From contig NZ_CTDZ01000009.1 in assembly GCF_001375555.1 (NCBI RefSeq), forward strand, positions 1,233,758 through 1,297,757: 64,000 bases of DNA. Reading direction: 5' to 3'. The translations under genes were made by a program, and so were the position numbers. Below are positions 24,724 through 33,869 of the stretch, one piece after another (position 1 is the stretch's first letter; every line of letters begins with the position of its first letter). The notes under the pieces were generated by a model. It was not told the origin of the DNA and did no database searches. It was given only the letters and a program-made list of their open reading frames with translations. The DNA is from Numidum massiliense (lineage in GTDB: Bacteria; Bacillota; Bacilli; Thermoactinomycetales; Novibacillaceae).

Positions 24724-25738
24724 AGCCGTCTTACGTTATTTTACACAGTCGAACGCGTACGTTTCTGGGGAGCGCCTCAGCGAGGCGCTCGGCTGTACGC
24801 GGACAGCCGTTTGGAAGCAAATCGAGGAGTTGCGCGCACTCGGTTACGTTTTTGACGCTAAGCCGCGCAAAGGATACCGCTTAGTGTCTCGTCCCGACGT
24901 CGTGCTCGCCGAAGAAATTAAGTGTTTTAACGAGGCCGCGCATATCGGGCAGGAGGTGCGCTACGTGGATACGACTCCTTCGACACAACAGATCGCCCAC
25001 AAATGGGCGCGTGAAGGGGCTGCGCACGGTGCGCTCGTCGTTGCCGACGAACAGACAGCGGGCAAAGGGCGGATGGGACGGTTTTGGCATTCGCCGCCGG
25101 GCAGCGGCATTTGGATGAGTTTCATTTTGCGGCCGGCGATCCCGCTCGTTTATACGCCACACTTGACGATCTTAGTCGCTGTCGCAGTGACGCGAGCGCT
25201 GCGTCGCGCCGCCTCTGTTGACGCCCTCATTAAGTGGCCGAACGATTTGTTCATCGCTGGCCGAAAAGTGTGCGGCGTCTTAACCGAAGTGCGTGCAGAA
25301 GCGGATCGGATTCATTACGTCGTCGCCGGCGTCGGCATTAACGTACATACGACGAAGGAAGATTGGCCGCCGGAGTTGCGCCCGATCGCGACATCACTCA
25401 CGCAGGAAATCGCGCATGTGGAGGGACAGTCTATTACCGGCGGAGCCGTAGAAGACGGCGATTACGGCGAAGAAAAGCCGCACCTGTCCCGTGCGCGCAT
25501 TATTGCCGCTTGTTGCGAGGAACTCGAACAACTGCTCAACATGTATGAGAAAAATGGTTTTTCTCCGATCCGCTCCCTTTGGGAGAGTTACGCCTTCATG
25601 CTAGGACAAACGGTGACTGTGCGCGCGTCCGATGGAACGAAGCGGGGAAAGGCACTCGGGTTGGACGAGAGTGGCGCCTTGCTTTTGCAGACGTCGCAGG
25701 GCGTCGAGCCGATTTTTTCGGCAGACGTCTTAGTATAG
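24704..25738 (+). CDS. birA: Bifunctional biotin-protein ligase / biotin repressor
   Basis: N-terminal winged helix (about 1-62, with CTRTAVWKQIEELRALGY), then the ligase domain with biotinyl-AMP loop GKGRMGRFW (121-129) and KWPNDLF, and a C-terminal SH3-like cap. Attaches biotin to acetyl-CoA carboxylase and similar proteins, and probably represses biotin genes. Its substrates here would include the YngHB-like carrier at 54.8 kb. 344 residues; a hydrophilic insert lies around 240-260. Start overlaps cca by 20 bp. Confidence 0.95.
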   Translation: MDLTLREAVLRYFTQSNAYVSGERLSEALGCTRTAVWKQIEELRALGYVFDAKPRKGYRLVSRPDVVLAEEIKCFNEAAHIGQEVRYVDTTPSTQQIAHKWAREGAAHGALVVADEQTAGKGRMGRFWHSPPGSGIWMSFILRPAIPLVYTPHLTILVAVAVTRALRRAASVDALIKWPNDLFIAGRKVCGVLTEVRAEADRIHYVVAGVGINVHTTKEDWPPELRPIATSLTQEIAHVEGQSITGGAVEDGDYGEEKPHLSRARIIAACCEELEQLLNMYEKNGFSPIRSLWESYAFMLGQTVTVRASDGTKRGKALGLDESGALLLQTSQGVEPIFSADVLV

Positions 25739-25774
25739 CGGGTCAAAAAAGTTACACAACGTCTGCTCCTACTG

Positions 25775-25783
25775 TGCTATACT
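25775..25783 (+). promoter_or_regulatory. Extended -10 promoter before panB leader
   Basis: TGCTATACT: TG at the extended position and TATACT as -10. No clear -35. A start near 25790 would give a leader of about 258 nt before panB. Confidence 0.55.
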
Positions 25784-25789
25784 GAGGGC

Positions 25790-26000
25790 GAAGGAACGGC
25801 TGTATCCGCAAGGAACGGCACGCATCCCTTTTTTGCATTTACGAACTTAAACAGATGCACGTCTGCACTCGTGCAAAAGACGTTAAACGGTTAGCTGCTC
25901 TTATCCGCATGGAAAGAGACGGTTGTTGTACCGCATGCAAAAAAATGGGATTAAGACGAGTCGGACCTTCCGTATGCCTTTTTGGCTGGAAGGTTTTTTT
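25790..26000 (+). ncRNA. Structured leader of panBCD (candidate Pan-type RNA / attenuator)
   Basis: AAGGAACGGC occurs exactly twice (25791-25800, 25810-25819), and a third related unit TCCGCATGGAA is at 25903-25914 (compare TCCGCAAGGAA at 25805). Hairpins include TGCACG/CGTGCA (about 25856-25875), and a compound stem GCATG..CGGT/ACCG..CATGC with a one-sided purine bulge (about 25907-25938). A terminator follows at 25965. Tandem small hairpins upstream of panBCD are how the Pan RNA motif is described, but I could not test this against its model. Confidence 0.5.
25965..26000 (+). terminator. Terminator/attenuator just before panB
   Basis: ACCTTCC (25965-25971) with GGAAGGT (25988-25994), inner GCC/GGC stem, then seven T residues. 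Placed 48 bp before panB it would regulate, not end, the unit. GAAGG at the 5' end of the leader could pair with the left arm as an antiterminator. Confidence 0.75.
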
Positions 26001-26047
26001 AGTACAGTCGCTTCTGAAACGCTAAAAACGTAAAGGAGTGGCAAACG

Positions 26048-26893
26048 ATGCAACGAGTGACAGTAGGGCGCTTACAAAAAATGAAGCGCGAAGGAAAACC
26101 GATCGCGATGGTGACGGCGTATGACTTTCCGACAGCCCAGCTCGCAGAAAAAAGCGGTGTCGACGTCGTCCTCGTCGGCGATTCGCTCGGCATGGTCGTA
26201 CTCGGTTACGAGTCGACCGTTCCGGTGACAATCGCGGACATGGTACACCATACGCGGGCGGTGCGGCGCGGGTTGGCGCGTCCGCTCTTAGTTGCCGACT
26301 TACCGTTTCTAACGTACCACCAAGGAGAGCAGGCGGCACTTACTGCAGCCGGGCGCTTAATGCAAGAAGGAGGGGCGACGGCAGTAAAAATGGAAGGCGG
26401 CCGCGAGCTCGCCCCGACCGTTGCCGCATGTGTCGCAGCAGGCATTCCGGTGATGGGACACATCGGTCTTTTGCCGCAAGCGGTTCATCAGACCGGTTAC
26501 CGCATTCGCGGGAAATCGGTTCACGAAGTGGAGCAGTTGCAACAGGATGCCGAGGCGCTCGCCGCGGCAGGCGCGTTTGCGCTCGTCCTCGAATGCGTCA
26601 CCGAGGAAGTGGCGCGCGCCGTGTCCGAAGCAGTGGCGATCCCGACGATCGGCATCGGCTCTGGCCGTTACTGTGACGGACAAGTGCTCGTATTTCACGA
26701 CCTCGTCCGCTTCAGTGCCGGCGATTTTCTCCCGTCTTTCGCCAAAACGTATGCCGATGTCGGTACGGCGGTGCGCGAAGGGCTCACCCAGTACGTCAAA
26801 GACGTGAAAAGCAAGCGATTTCCCGACAGCGAGCATACGTTTCGCGCATCGGATGAACTCGTGCAACAGTTGTACGGCGGTGAACGCGTGTGA
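26048..26893 (+). CDS. panB: 3-Methyl-2-oxobutanoate hydroxymethyltransferase
   Basis: First committed step of pantothenate synthesis, adding a hydroxymethyl group to alpha-ketoisovalerate. The metal and substrate region VLVGDSLGMVVLGYEST, the HTRAVRRG loop, KMEGG and MGHIGLLPQ are all intact. 281 residues. AAAGGAGTGG precedes the ATG. First gene of panBCD; overlaps the panC GTG start by 4 bp. Expression is probably set by the leader terminator. Confidence 0.98.
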   Translation: MQRVTVGRLQKMKREGKPIAMVTAYDFPTAQLAEKSGVDVVLVGDSLGMVVLGYESTVPVTIADMVHHTRAVRRGLARPLLVADLPFLTYHQGEQAALTAAGRLMQEGGATAVKMEGGRELAPTVAACVAAGIPVMGHIGLLPQAVHQTGYRIRGKSVHEVEQLQQDAEALAAAGAFALVLECVTEEVARAVSEAVAIPTIGIGSGRYCDGQVLVFHDLVRFSAGDFLPSFAKTYADVGTAVREGLTQYVKDVKSKRFPDSEHTFRASDELVQQLYGGERV

Positions 26894-27990
26894 GTATGAG
26901 GACTCAGCCTCGTCAACAGAGCGAGCCGTTTAACGAAAGCCCACCACGTAACCGACGGATGCAAGTGGTGTCGACGATTGCCGCCTTGCGCGACGCGTTA
27001 CGACAGATCCGACAGCAGCGAAACCATCATGTGACAGTCGGTTTCGTGCCGACGATGGGATATTTGCACGAGGGGCACATCAGTTTGTTTCAGGAGGCGC
27101 GGCGTAGGTGTCATGTCGTCGTCGCTTCTGTCTTCGTCAATCCGCTACAGTTCGGCCCGTGCGAAGACTTTGCCACCTACCCGCGGGACTGTGAACGGGA
27201 TCGGGCCCTGGCGGAGCGAGGGGGCGTCGACCTACTGTTTACACCGGCAGTTGAGGAGATATATCCGCAGGTGCCGCTGAAGCGACAGACCCCATCGCCG
27301 CGATCGAGTTCGACCCAATCGTCGCAACGGCTACTGCTGACGACTGTCTCCGTCGCGCAAGTAGGCGACGGGTTGTGCGGGGCGTCACGGCCCGGACACT
27401 TTGACGGCGTAACGACCGTCGTGGCGAAACTGTTTAACATCGTGCAGCCGGACAAAGCGTTTTTTGGGTTAAAAGATGTGCAACAAGTGGCGGTCATTAC
27501 GCAGATGGTGACAGATTTGAACATGCCCGTCGACATCGTCGCCTGTCCGACGTTGCGCGAGACAGACGGTTTGGCGATTAGTTCGCGCAACGTTTATCTT
27601 ACTTCGCCAGAACGGCGCCAAGCGCCTATTTTGTACCGTACACTTCGTGAGGCGGCACGCCGCGTACGCGAAGGGCAGTGGCGGACGGCTGCGGAAGTGA
27701 CCGAATGGGTACGCACGACGCTTGCCACCGCACCGCTCGCGCGAGTCGACTACGTCGAGCTGCGTACCTTTCCCGAGTTACGGCCGGTCGACCTTCTCGC
27801 ATATAGCAGCGATTGCTCCGACGACTTTGCGCGGCGTGAATCGGACGGGGTAGATGAACCGGACAGGTCGATCGATTCGGACGAGTTGGGCAAGTTGTGC
27901 GAATCGTACGTGCTCGCCGTTGCCGTTTACTTTGGACGCACGCGTCTAATCGACAACGTCGTGATCGACGGTGAGGGGGCGCTGCCGTGA
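26890..27990 (+). CDS. panC: Pantothenate synthetase with two inserts
   Basis: Joins pantoate and beta-alanine with ATP. Nucleotidyl-transferase motifs are intact: PTMGYLHEGH, the GLKDVQQ segment and ISSRNVYL. 366 residues against about 285 normally. Extra material is an N-terminal stretch of about 23 residues, a Ser/Gln-rich insert after YPQVPL (about 128-150) and an acidic Asp/Ser-rich insert near the C-terminus (about 300-335). GTG at 26890 overlaps panB; ATG 26896 or ATG 26959 are other possible starts, the last matching the usual family N-terminus but lacking a ribosome site. Confidence 0.94.
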   Translation: MSMRTQPRQQSEPFNESPPRNRRMQVVSTIAALRDALRQIRQQRNHHVTVGFVPTMGYLHEGHISLFQEARRRCHVVVASVFVNPLQFGPCEDFATYPRDCERDRALAERGGVDLLFTPAVEEIYPQVPLKRQTPSPRSSSTQSSQRLLLTTVSVAQVGDGLCGASRPGHFDGVTTVVAKLFNIVQPDKAFFGLKDVQQVAVITQMVTDLNMPVDIVACPTLRETDGLAISSRNVYLTSPERRQAPILYRTLREAARRVREGQWRTAAEVTEWVRTTLATAPLARVDYVELRTFPELRPVDLLAYSSDCSDDFARRESDGVDEPDRSIDSDELGKLCESYVLAVAVYFGRTRLIDNVVIDGEGALP

Positions 27991-28081
27991 AACAGCGGTT
28001 AGCGAGGCAAGACCTTACGAATAAGACCTTACGTAGGATCGTCCATGGGCCGGACATAACGACGAGAGGGGCTGTGCATAC

Positions 28082-28465
28082 GTGTTCCGAACGATGATGA
28101 AAAGTAAACTCCACAATGCGACGGTGACTGAGGCGAATTTGCACTACGTCGGCAGTATTACGATCGATGCCGATTTACTTCGTTTAGTCGATATGTTGCC
28201 GCACGAAAAAGTGCAAGTCGTCAACAACACTAACGGCGCGCGGTTTGAGACGTATGTGATCGCCGGCGAGCGGGGGAGCGGAACGATCTGTTTAAACGGG
28301 GCGGCCGCACGCTTAGTACAACCTGGGGATCGCGTCATCATTATTGCGTATGCGTCGATGGCGGATGCGGAAGCGCGACAACATTGCCCGCAAGTGGCTG
28401 TACTCGACGAGCAAAACCGCGTCGTGCAGACGTTTACTTCCGAACCCGCAGCACACATCGTATAA
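28082..28465 (+). CDS. panD: Aspartate 1-decarboxylase (pyruvoyl enzyme)
   Basis: Makes beta-alanine for PanC. The self-cleavage site G24-S25 in HYVGSITID yields the pyruvoyl cofactor; [11 protein letters not shown] and CLNGAAARL are conserved. 127 residues, same as B. subtilis, and the GTG start gives the matching N-terminus MFRTMM. GAGAGGGG lies upstream. In the 91-bp gap after panC the unit AAGACCTTACG appears twice. dinG, which follows panD in B. subtilis, is absent. Confidence 0.97.
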   Translation: MFRTMMKSKLHNATVTEANLHYVGSITIDADLLRLVDMLPHEKVQVVNNTNGARFETYVIAGERGSGTICLNGAAARLVQPGDRVIIIAYASMADAEARQHCPQVAVLDEQNRVVQTFTSEPAAHIV

Positions 28466-28525
28466 ACTCTCGGGACTATTACGATAATTTTGCTATTGGG
28501 CGCACATTTTCCGACAGCACATAAA

Positions 28526-28571
28526 ACCCGTCTGTGTAACAAACAATGCATAACAAATACAGACGACGGGT
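28526..28571 (+). terminator. Hairpin after panD
   Basis: CGTCTGT (28529-28535) pairs with ACAGACG (28559-28565) and ACC with GGT outside a small bulge; 23-nt loop. No T-run, and the right arm reaches into the ribosome-site region of the next gene, so it could control that gene's translation. Confidence 0.45.
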
Positions 28572-28581
28572 GTGAGTGGCC

Positions 28582-30168
28582 ATGATGCACGAATGGTTTG
28601 ACTGGGCAGAAGCGACGCTAACGCAGATCGAACAAGTGTGGACATACTGTCCTGATGAAGTGAAGCGAGAAATCGCCAGTCGTTTTCAGGCGTTGCGAGA
28701 AATGAGCGATGCGTGGCTCGACGAGTGGTTGCTTTTACAAGAGCGGCTAGACGAATTAGCGATGAAATATCCAGGGTTAAACGGAGCCTGGGAAAATGGG
28801 GGCGGCGGTGAAACTACCTACGATCCCCAATTGCCGTCCTCGTTACTTGAGTTGCTACTCGGCGAAAATACGCCCGGCGGCGACGGAGTAAATCTCGCAT
28901 CCGGCGCATCCAACCCGAACAGCGAGGATCCCGCTAACGAAGATCCCGCTAACGGAGTCGGCAATGCTAAAAAAAGTGACGGTGTCGACAGTGAGGACGA
29001 TGTGCTCGAGTTTTGGATCGATGAACACGCGTTGCGCCAATTTCGGGAAGGACAAGGATATTACAACTTATGGATGCTGCCGGAAGCGATGCAGCACTTT
29101 AACGAAGTCGTCGCGGTAGAACCGGACTTTATTCTCGGCCGCTTGTATTTAGCGTTAACGTACTACGAGCGGCGGGAATTGGATGAAGCGGAACGGCAAC
29201 TGCGGCTTGTGCTCGAAACGGCGCCTCACGACGAGTTTCGTCGCATTGCGAACCACATGTTAGGGTGTGTCGCCGTTAAGCGGGGGCGCGATCCAGAAGC
29301 GGTGCGCCATTTTTCTGCGGCATTACAATTCGACGACAGCGACAGCGATACGTTGTTTAATCTGGGGGCTTGCCACATTCGGCTTCGCGCGGTCCGCCTA
29401 GCTATCCCGTTTTTTGAACAAGTCATCTTGCAGCGGAACGACGACTGGGAGAGCATGCTGTATTTGGCGCGCGCGTTTGCGGCACTCGGACAGGCAGAAT
29501 TGGCAGCGTATTGGCGGCGCGTCGCGTACGAGGCGTCGCAAAAGCCACACATCGCAACCGAGATTGCCGACTCATACGAACAACAGGGACAGTTAGACGT
29601 CGCCTGCGCTTGGAATATGTATTGTGTACGCAAACACCCGGAATGGGCGGAAGGGTATCACGGCGTGGCGTGGATCTTGTGGAAGCGGGACCGCGACCCA
29701 CGGGCGATCGTTTGGTTAAAAAAGGCGCTTGCGTTAAAACGGGACGATGTCAACATTTTATTTTCATACTGGTGGATCGTACAAGCAGAAGGGACGGCGC
29801 GAGAGAAGCAGCGCGTCGAACAGTTTCTCGCGTCCCGTCTAGAGGAATACCATTTGTGGCAACTGGCACGCGGTAATCAGTACCGCCTAAGTGGCGATGC
29901 CGAGCAAGCGCGGTCGGCCTTAACCCCATTGCTAAATGCAAAAGCGCTAGGTATGCAAGGGGCGGCACACTATCAATTGGCTCACTTGTACATGGCGGAA
30001 CAAAAGTGGCTGAAGGCGGTGCAACATTTTCACGCCGCGAGAGATCGCGATGTATACTTGAACGATACGTGGCTGTTCGAGGGTATTTGCCACTATTTAG
30101 CCGGTGACATCGATACGTCACGCCGTTGTTTACAACTGTACCAGACGCAAGCGTCGGGGGAGGTTTGA
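28582..30168 (+). CDS. Large TPR-repeat protein, function unknown
   Basis: 528 residues. The N-terminal ~150 are helical and then low-complexity (Asn/Glu/Asp/Pro-rich, with a repeat DPANEDPANG). From about residue 150 onward there are tetratricopeptide repeats, such as GYYNLWMLPEAMQHFNEVV and DTLFNLGACHIRL. No signal peptide or catalytic motif. It occupies the position of dinG-ypmA in B. subtilis. ATG at 28582 has a weak GGTG site; GTG 28576 and ATG 28585 are possible. A second TPR protein (YpiA) is at 8.1 kb. Confidence 0.75.
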   Translation: MMHEWFDWAEATLTQIEQVWTYCPDEVKREIASRFQALREMSDAWLDEWLLLQERLDELAMKYPGLNGAWENGGGGETTYDPQLPSSLLELLLGENTPGGDGVNLASGASNPNSEDPANEDPANGVGNAKKSDGVDSEDDVLEFWIDEHALRQFREGQGYYNLWMLPEAMQHFNEVVAVEPDFILGRLYLALTYYERRELDEAERQLRLVLETAPHDEFRRIANHMLGCVAVKRGRDPEAVRHFSAALQFDDSDSDTLFNLGACHIRLRAVRLAIPFFEQVILQRNDDWESMLYLARAFAALGQAELAAYWRRVAYEASQKPHIATEIADSYEQQGQLDVACAWNMYCVRKHPEWAEGYHGVAWILWKRDRDPRAIVWLKKALALKRDDVNILFSYWWIVQAEGTAREKQRVEQFLASRLEEYHLWQLARGNQYRLSGDAEQARSALTPLLNAKALGMQGAAHYQLAHLYMAEQKWLKAVQHFHAARDRDVYLNDTWLFEGICHYLAGDIDTSRRCLQLYQTQASGEV

Positions 30169-30240
30169 CGCTTCCGCTGCCAATACTTACCGCGTCTGAA
30201 CATCGCTTCGTTCTCTCATCTTACAGATGAGGTGATCGTT

Positions 30241-31026
30241 ATGCATACCGTATGGAAAGGGGCGATCAGTTTTGGGTTGGTGAACATTCCGGTACGCCTA
30301 TTCACCGCCACTGACGAAAAAACGGTTCGCTTCCGGCAGCTTCACGACGCGTGTCACACACCCATTCAGTACCGCCGCACGTGTCCACATTGCGAACGCG
30401 AAGTGAGTCACGACGAAATTGTAAAAGGGTATGAAATCGATGACGGCCGCTTCGTTGTCGTCACGGAGGAAGATATCGCGGCGATCGAACCAGAAAAAAG
30501 CAGGGCGATCGACATTGTCGATTTTGTCGATCTTCAAGACATCGATCCCGTATACTTTAACAAAACGTATTTCCTTTCTCCCCAAGAGACGGGCGAGCGC
30601 GCTTACGCGTTATTGCGGCAAGCGATGTTCGACACGAACAAAATCGGAATTGCCCAGTTCACGCTGCGCACGAAACAGACGTTAGCTGCTGTGCGCGTAT
30701 ACGAAAACGCCCTCGTCTTAGAGACGATTTTTTATCCCGATGAAGTGAGACGCGCGAGCGACGTGCCTGGTTTACCTGAACAACTGACCTTACCCGCACG
30801 CGAACTGACGATGGCACAACAATTAATCGGGCAACTGGCGACGACATTTAACCCCGAACAGTATGAAGACGACTACCGTAAAGCAGTGCTCGAAATTATT
30901 GAAAAAAAGGCAGCGGGGCAAGAAGTGCGCGAAGCGCCAGCGGTTAAACCGCATAAAGTGGTCGATTTAATGGAGGCACTAAAAGCGAGTTTAGACCAAA
31001 CGAGTGAAAAGAGGCGCCGCAGCTAG
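30241..31026 (+). CDS. ku: Non-homologous end-joining protein Ku
   Basis: Ring-shaped DNA-end binding protein that recruits LigD to double-strand breaks, important in dormant spores. The start HTVWKGAISFGLVNIPVRLF is the classical bacterial Ku opening. A Cys pair (CPHCEREV) lies near residue 40 and a short basic C-terminal tail KRRRS ends the protein. 261 residues, shorter than B. subtilis YkoV (about 310), so the tail is reduced. ATG at 30241 follows GAGGTGAT. Its ligase and polymerase partners are 18 kb away at 48.1-50.0 kb. Confidence 0.96.
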   Translation: MHTVWKGAISFGLVNIPVRLFTATDEKTVRFRQLHDACHTPIQYRRTCPHCEREVSHDEIVKGYEIDDGRFVVVTEEDIAAIEPEKSRAIDIVDFVDLQDIDPVYFNKTYFLSPQETGERAYALLRQAMFDTNKIGIAQFTLRTKQTLAAVRVYENALVLETIFYPDEVRRASDVPGLPEQLTLPARELTMAQQLIGQLATTFNPEQYEDDYRKAVLEIIEKKAAGQEVREAPAVKPHKVVDLMEALKASLDQTSEKRRRS

Positions 31027-31132
31027 CCAGTAGGCCGCTCGGCGCCATTCGTGTGAACGCGAAGATGGTTGAACGCACCTTACAATGATGTGGGAGCGCC
31101 TGCAAAATAAATCCTCATCCGACAGGCCAATC

Positions 31133-31588
31133 CTACTCGCCCACCCAGTATTTAAGATTTTCAGTCTGTTCGGTCGGTCTCTTTTTTAATACGTGACCTT
31201 TCGCGTTTACCGTTAGTTCATACTGCTGATAATGTTCAATCCGCCATCCGTCCGTGTAAGAAACGTTATCTAACGTGTATTCGTAGACGAGGTGTGTGTT
31301 CACACTGCTCTCTTCGCCAGCTTTAAAATTAGCGTCAAATGTTGGATTGGTGCCAGGTGCTGCATTAGGATCACTTGTATTTGTTACCGAATCGTTGTGA
31401 AACCCCGCATCAAAGGCTGAATCCCTCAAAAGCGCGGAATCGCTAGTGGGCTTTGAATCTGCTTCGGGCGTTTCAGCGCTAGGGGGAATGACTACGGTGC
31501 TTTTGGCGATAATGAGGGCGAGAATCATCGTGTTTATGAAAGCGGTACAATAAAAAGCGATTTGTTTCCACGACAGTTTGCCTTCCAT
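31133..31588 (-). CDS. Membrane-anchored protein of unknown function
   Basis: 151 residues: one membrane segment at about 8-29, a Ser/Asp/Pro/Asn-rich linker (about 35-90), and a C-terminal domain with Tyr-rich beta strands (HLVYEYTLDNVSYTDGWRIEHYQQYELTV). Topology suggests an external domain. ATG at 31588 follows CGGAGGGG on the minus strand; a longer reading to 31633 has no ribosome site. I recognise no family. Divergent from the dus gene. Confidence 0.75.
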   Translation of the reverse strand: MEGKLSWKQIAFYCTAFINTMILALIIAKSTVVIPPSAETPEADSKPTSDSALLRDSAFDAGFHNDSVTNTSDPNAAPGTNPTFDANFKAGEESSVNTHLVYEYTLDNVSYTDGWRIEHYQQYELTVNAKGHVLKKRPTEQTENLKYWVGE

Positions 31589-31759
31589 TTTAACCCCTCC
31601 GAACTGTTTACCGATATATATACGTATGTCCATTTTTGGCTGAGCATGAATCGTGAATCGGCGATGTTGGACAGCGACCTCGTTTCCGGGTTATAATTAA
31701 TTTGAATTTTTAACGTACCTTATGGTTATACCGTAGTAACGTAAAGTAGGTGCCCTAAT

Positions 31760-32791
31760 ATGAAACAGAGAAAATTGCAAATAGGTTCGGTGCAAACGGA
31801 GAACAACGTCGTCCTCGCACCGATGGCTGGCGTCTGTAACCCGGCATTTCGCTTGATCGCTAAAGAGTTCGGCTGCGGACTCGTCTGTGCCGAAATGGTT
31901 AGCGATAAAGCGATTTTACACGGGAATGAGCGGACGATGCACATGTTGTACGTCGATGAGCGGGAAAAGCCGCTTTCGCTGCAAATTTTTGGCGGAGATA
32001 AAGCGACGTTAGTAGAAGCGGCGCGCATCGTTGACCGCCAGACGAACGCCGACATTATCGACATAAATATGGGTTGCCCCGCCCCTAAAGTGACGAAGTG
32101 CGATGCGGGTGCTCGCTGGCTGTTAGATCCGCGTAAAGTTGAAGAGATGGTTGCTGCCGTCGTGGCTGTCGTCGACAAGCCGGTGACCGTAAAGATGCGC
32201 ATGGGTTGGGACGACGCACACATTTTTGCAGTGGAAAACGCGCGGGCAGTGGAGCGGGCCGGAGGGCAGGCAGTCTCGCTGCACGGGCGTACGCGCGAGC
32301 AGAAATATACGGGGAAAGCGAATTGGGACATTATTCGCGAAGTGAAAGAAGCAGTTTCGATTCCGGTCATCGGCAACGGCGACATTAAGACGCCGCAAGA
32401 CGCAAAACGCATGCTCGATACGACCGGTTGTGACGGGGTGATGATCGGTCGCGCTGCCTTAGGCAACCCGTGGATGCTGTACCGTACGATACGTTACTTG
32501 TCTACTGGGGAACTGCTCCCCGAACCTAAGTCGCAAGAAAAAGTGGACATCGCCATTTTGCACATGGATCGGCTCATCGCCCTGCGCGGGGAAGAAGTGG
32601 CGGTGCGCGAAATGCGTAAGCACGCTGCCTGGTATTTGCGCGGGTTGCGCGGCGGTGCCCGCGTGAAGGACTTAGTCAACGAGCAGACGACGAGGGACGG
32701 AATGGCGCGCGTCCTTACCGACTTCGTCGCTCAGTTGGAAGAAAAGCGGGCGCAGTCTAAAGCAAGTACGTCTGAGTTGGAAGCTGTCTAG
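31760..32791 (+). CDS. dus: tRNA-dihydrouridine synthase
   Basis: FMN enzyme reducing uridines in tRNA D-loops. [12 protein letters not shown] opens the barrel, NMGCPAPKV carries the catalytic Cys, and [11 protein letters not shown] and NGDI complete the FMN/phosphate sites. 343 residues, DusB-like. One segment reads [12 protein letters not shown] where most relatives have K-N-D/x-A-G-x-x-L; the change is next to the active site and may be neutral. Upstream AGGTG sets the ATG. Stands alone. Confidence 0.95.
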   Translation: MKQRKLQIGSVQTENNVVLAPMAGVCNPAFRLIAKEFGCGLVCAEMVSDKAILHGNERTMHMLYVDEREKPLSLQIFGGDKATLVEAARIVDRQTNADIIDINMGCPAPKVTKCDAGARWLLDPRKVEEMVAAVVAVVDKPVTVKMRMGWDDAHIFAVENARAVERAGGQAVSLHGRTREQKYTGKANWDIIREVKEAVSIPVIGNGDIKTPQDAKRMLDTTGCDGVMIGRAALGNPWMLYRTIRYLSTGELLPEPKSQEKVDIAILHMDRLIALRGEEVAVREMRKHAAWYLRGLRGGARVKDLVNEQTTRDGMARVLTDFVAQLEEKRAQSKASTSELEAV

Positions 32792-32944
32792 TGGTCGTTG
32801 CTGTGGCAGGTGATCGTGCGGTAAGTAATCGTGTCACGATGGTTGAGAGAGCTTCCTGCAGACGAGGATCGGCGAGAATCAGAGAACAGAGTGGTTTGTG
32901 TAACAGGCTATGTATTCAAAGGTTAAAGAAAAGGGGAGGCTGCA

Positions 32945-33829
32945 ATGGTCGCTAGTAGCAAGCGGATCGGGTTTATCGGTACAGGTGTGATGGGGAGAAG
33001 TATGGCTGCCAACTTGCTGCAAGCCGGTTTTAAGCTAGCGGTGTACAACCGGACGAAAGAGAAAGCGGAAGAGCTAGTAGCACAAGGCGCGACGTGGAAA
33101 GAGAGCCCGGCAGACGTCGCTGCCTCGTCAGACATCGTCATTACGATCGTCGGTTATCCGCGCGATGTGGCGGACGTTTATTTAGGTGAGCAAGGCATTG
33201 TGCGCCATGCGCACCGCGGAACGACAGTGATCGATATGACGACGTCGAAACCGTCTTTAGCGAAGCGCATCGCCGAAGAAGCCGGGCGGCACGGCATGTA
33301 CGCCTTAGATGCTCCCGTTTCCGGGGGCGACATCGGGGCACGCGAAGGGACGTTGTCAATTATGGTCGGGGGCGAACGCGCGGCGTTTGACGCGGTGAAA
33401 CACGTGTTAGAAGTCATGGGCACCGGCGTCGTCTACCAAGGGCCTGCAGGCGCGGGCCAACATACGAAAATGTGCAACCAGATCGCCATAGCCGCTAACA
33501 TGATGGGCGTTTGTGAAGCGGTCGCCTACGCCGAACGGGCGGGGCTCGATCCGGCCACCGTGTTGAGCAGCATCGCCTCTGGCGCAGCCGGCAGTTGGTC
33601 GCTCAGCAACTTAGCGCCGCGCATGCTCGCGGGAGACTTTGCGCCGGGCTTTTTCATTAAGCATTTCATTAAAGACATGCAAATCGCTCTCGAGTCGGCA
33701 GAGGAAATCGGGCTCAAGACACCGGCGCTTGCACTGGCGAAGTCGCTGTACGATCAGCTAGCCACTGCCGGGGAAGAGGACAGTGGTACGCAAGCACTCA
33801 TTAAATGGTACTTGCATTCATTGGGTTAA
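32945..33829 (+). CDS. Beta-hydroxyacid dehydrogenase (YkwC-like)
   Basis: NAD(P)-dependent oxidoreductase of the 3-hydroxyisobutyrate/tartronate-semialdehyde reductase family. The Rossmann motif GFIGTGVMG (9-17), DAPVSGGDIGA, and the catalytic lysine region GQHTKMCNQ are all there. 294 residues. Substrate cannot be read from the sequence; in a strain with acyl-CoA degradation genes, 3-hydroxyisobutyrate is one option. AAAGGGGAGG precedes the ATG. Confidence 0.92.
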   Translation: MVASSKRIGFIGTGVMGRSMAANLLQAGFKLAVYNRTKEKAEELVAQGATWKESPADVAASSDIVITIVGYPRDVADVYLGEQGIVRHAHRGTTVIDMTTSKPSLAKRIAEEAGRHGMYALDAPVSGGDIGAREGTLSIMVGGERAAFDAVKHVLEVMGTGVVYQGPAGAGQHTKMCNQIAIAANMMGVCEAVAYAERAGLDPATVLSSIASGAAGSWSLSNLAPRMLAGDFAPGFFIKHFIKDMQIALESAEEIGLKTPALALAKSLYDQLATAGEEDSGTQALIKWYLHSLG

Positions 33830-33869
33830 CGTGGATATAAATGTGCTAACGTAGATATAAAAGCTGTTC

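Noticed and set aside
25919-25938. T-box riboswitch before panB (GTACCGC resembles the T-box core)
   Set aside because: The bulge lacks the UGGN needed for tRNA pairing and I found no specifier stem I structure.
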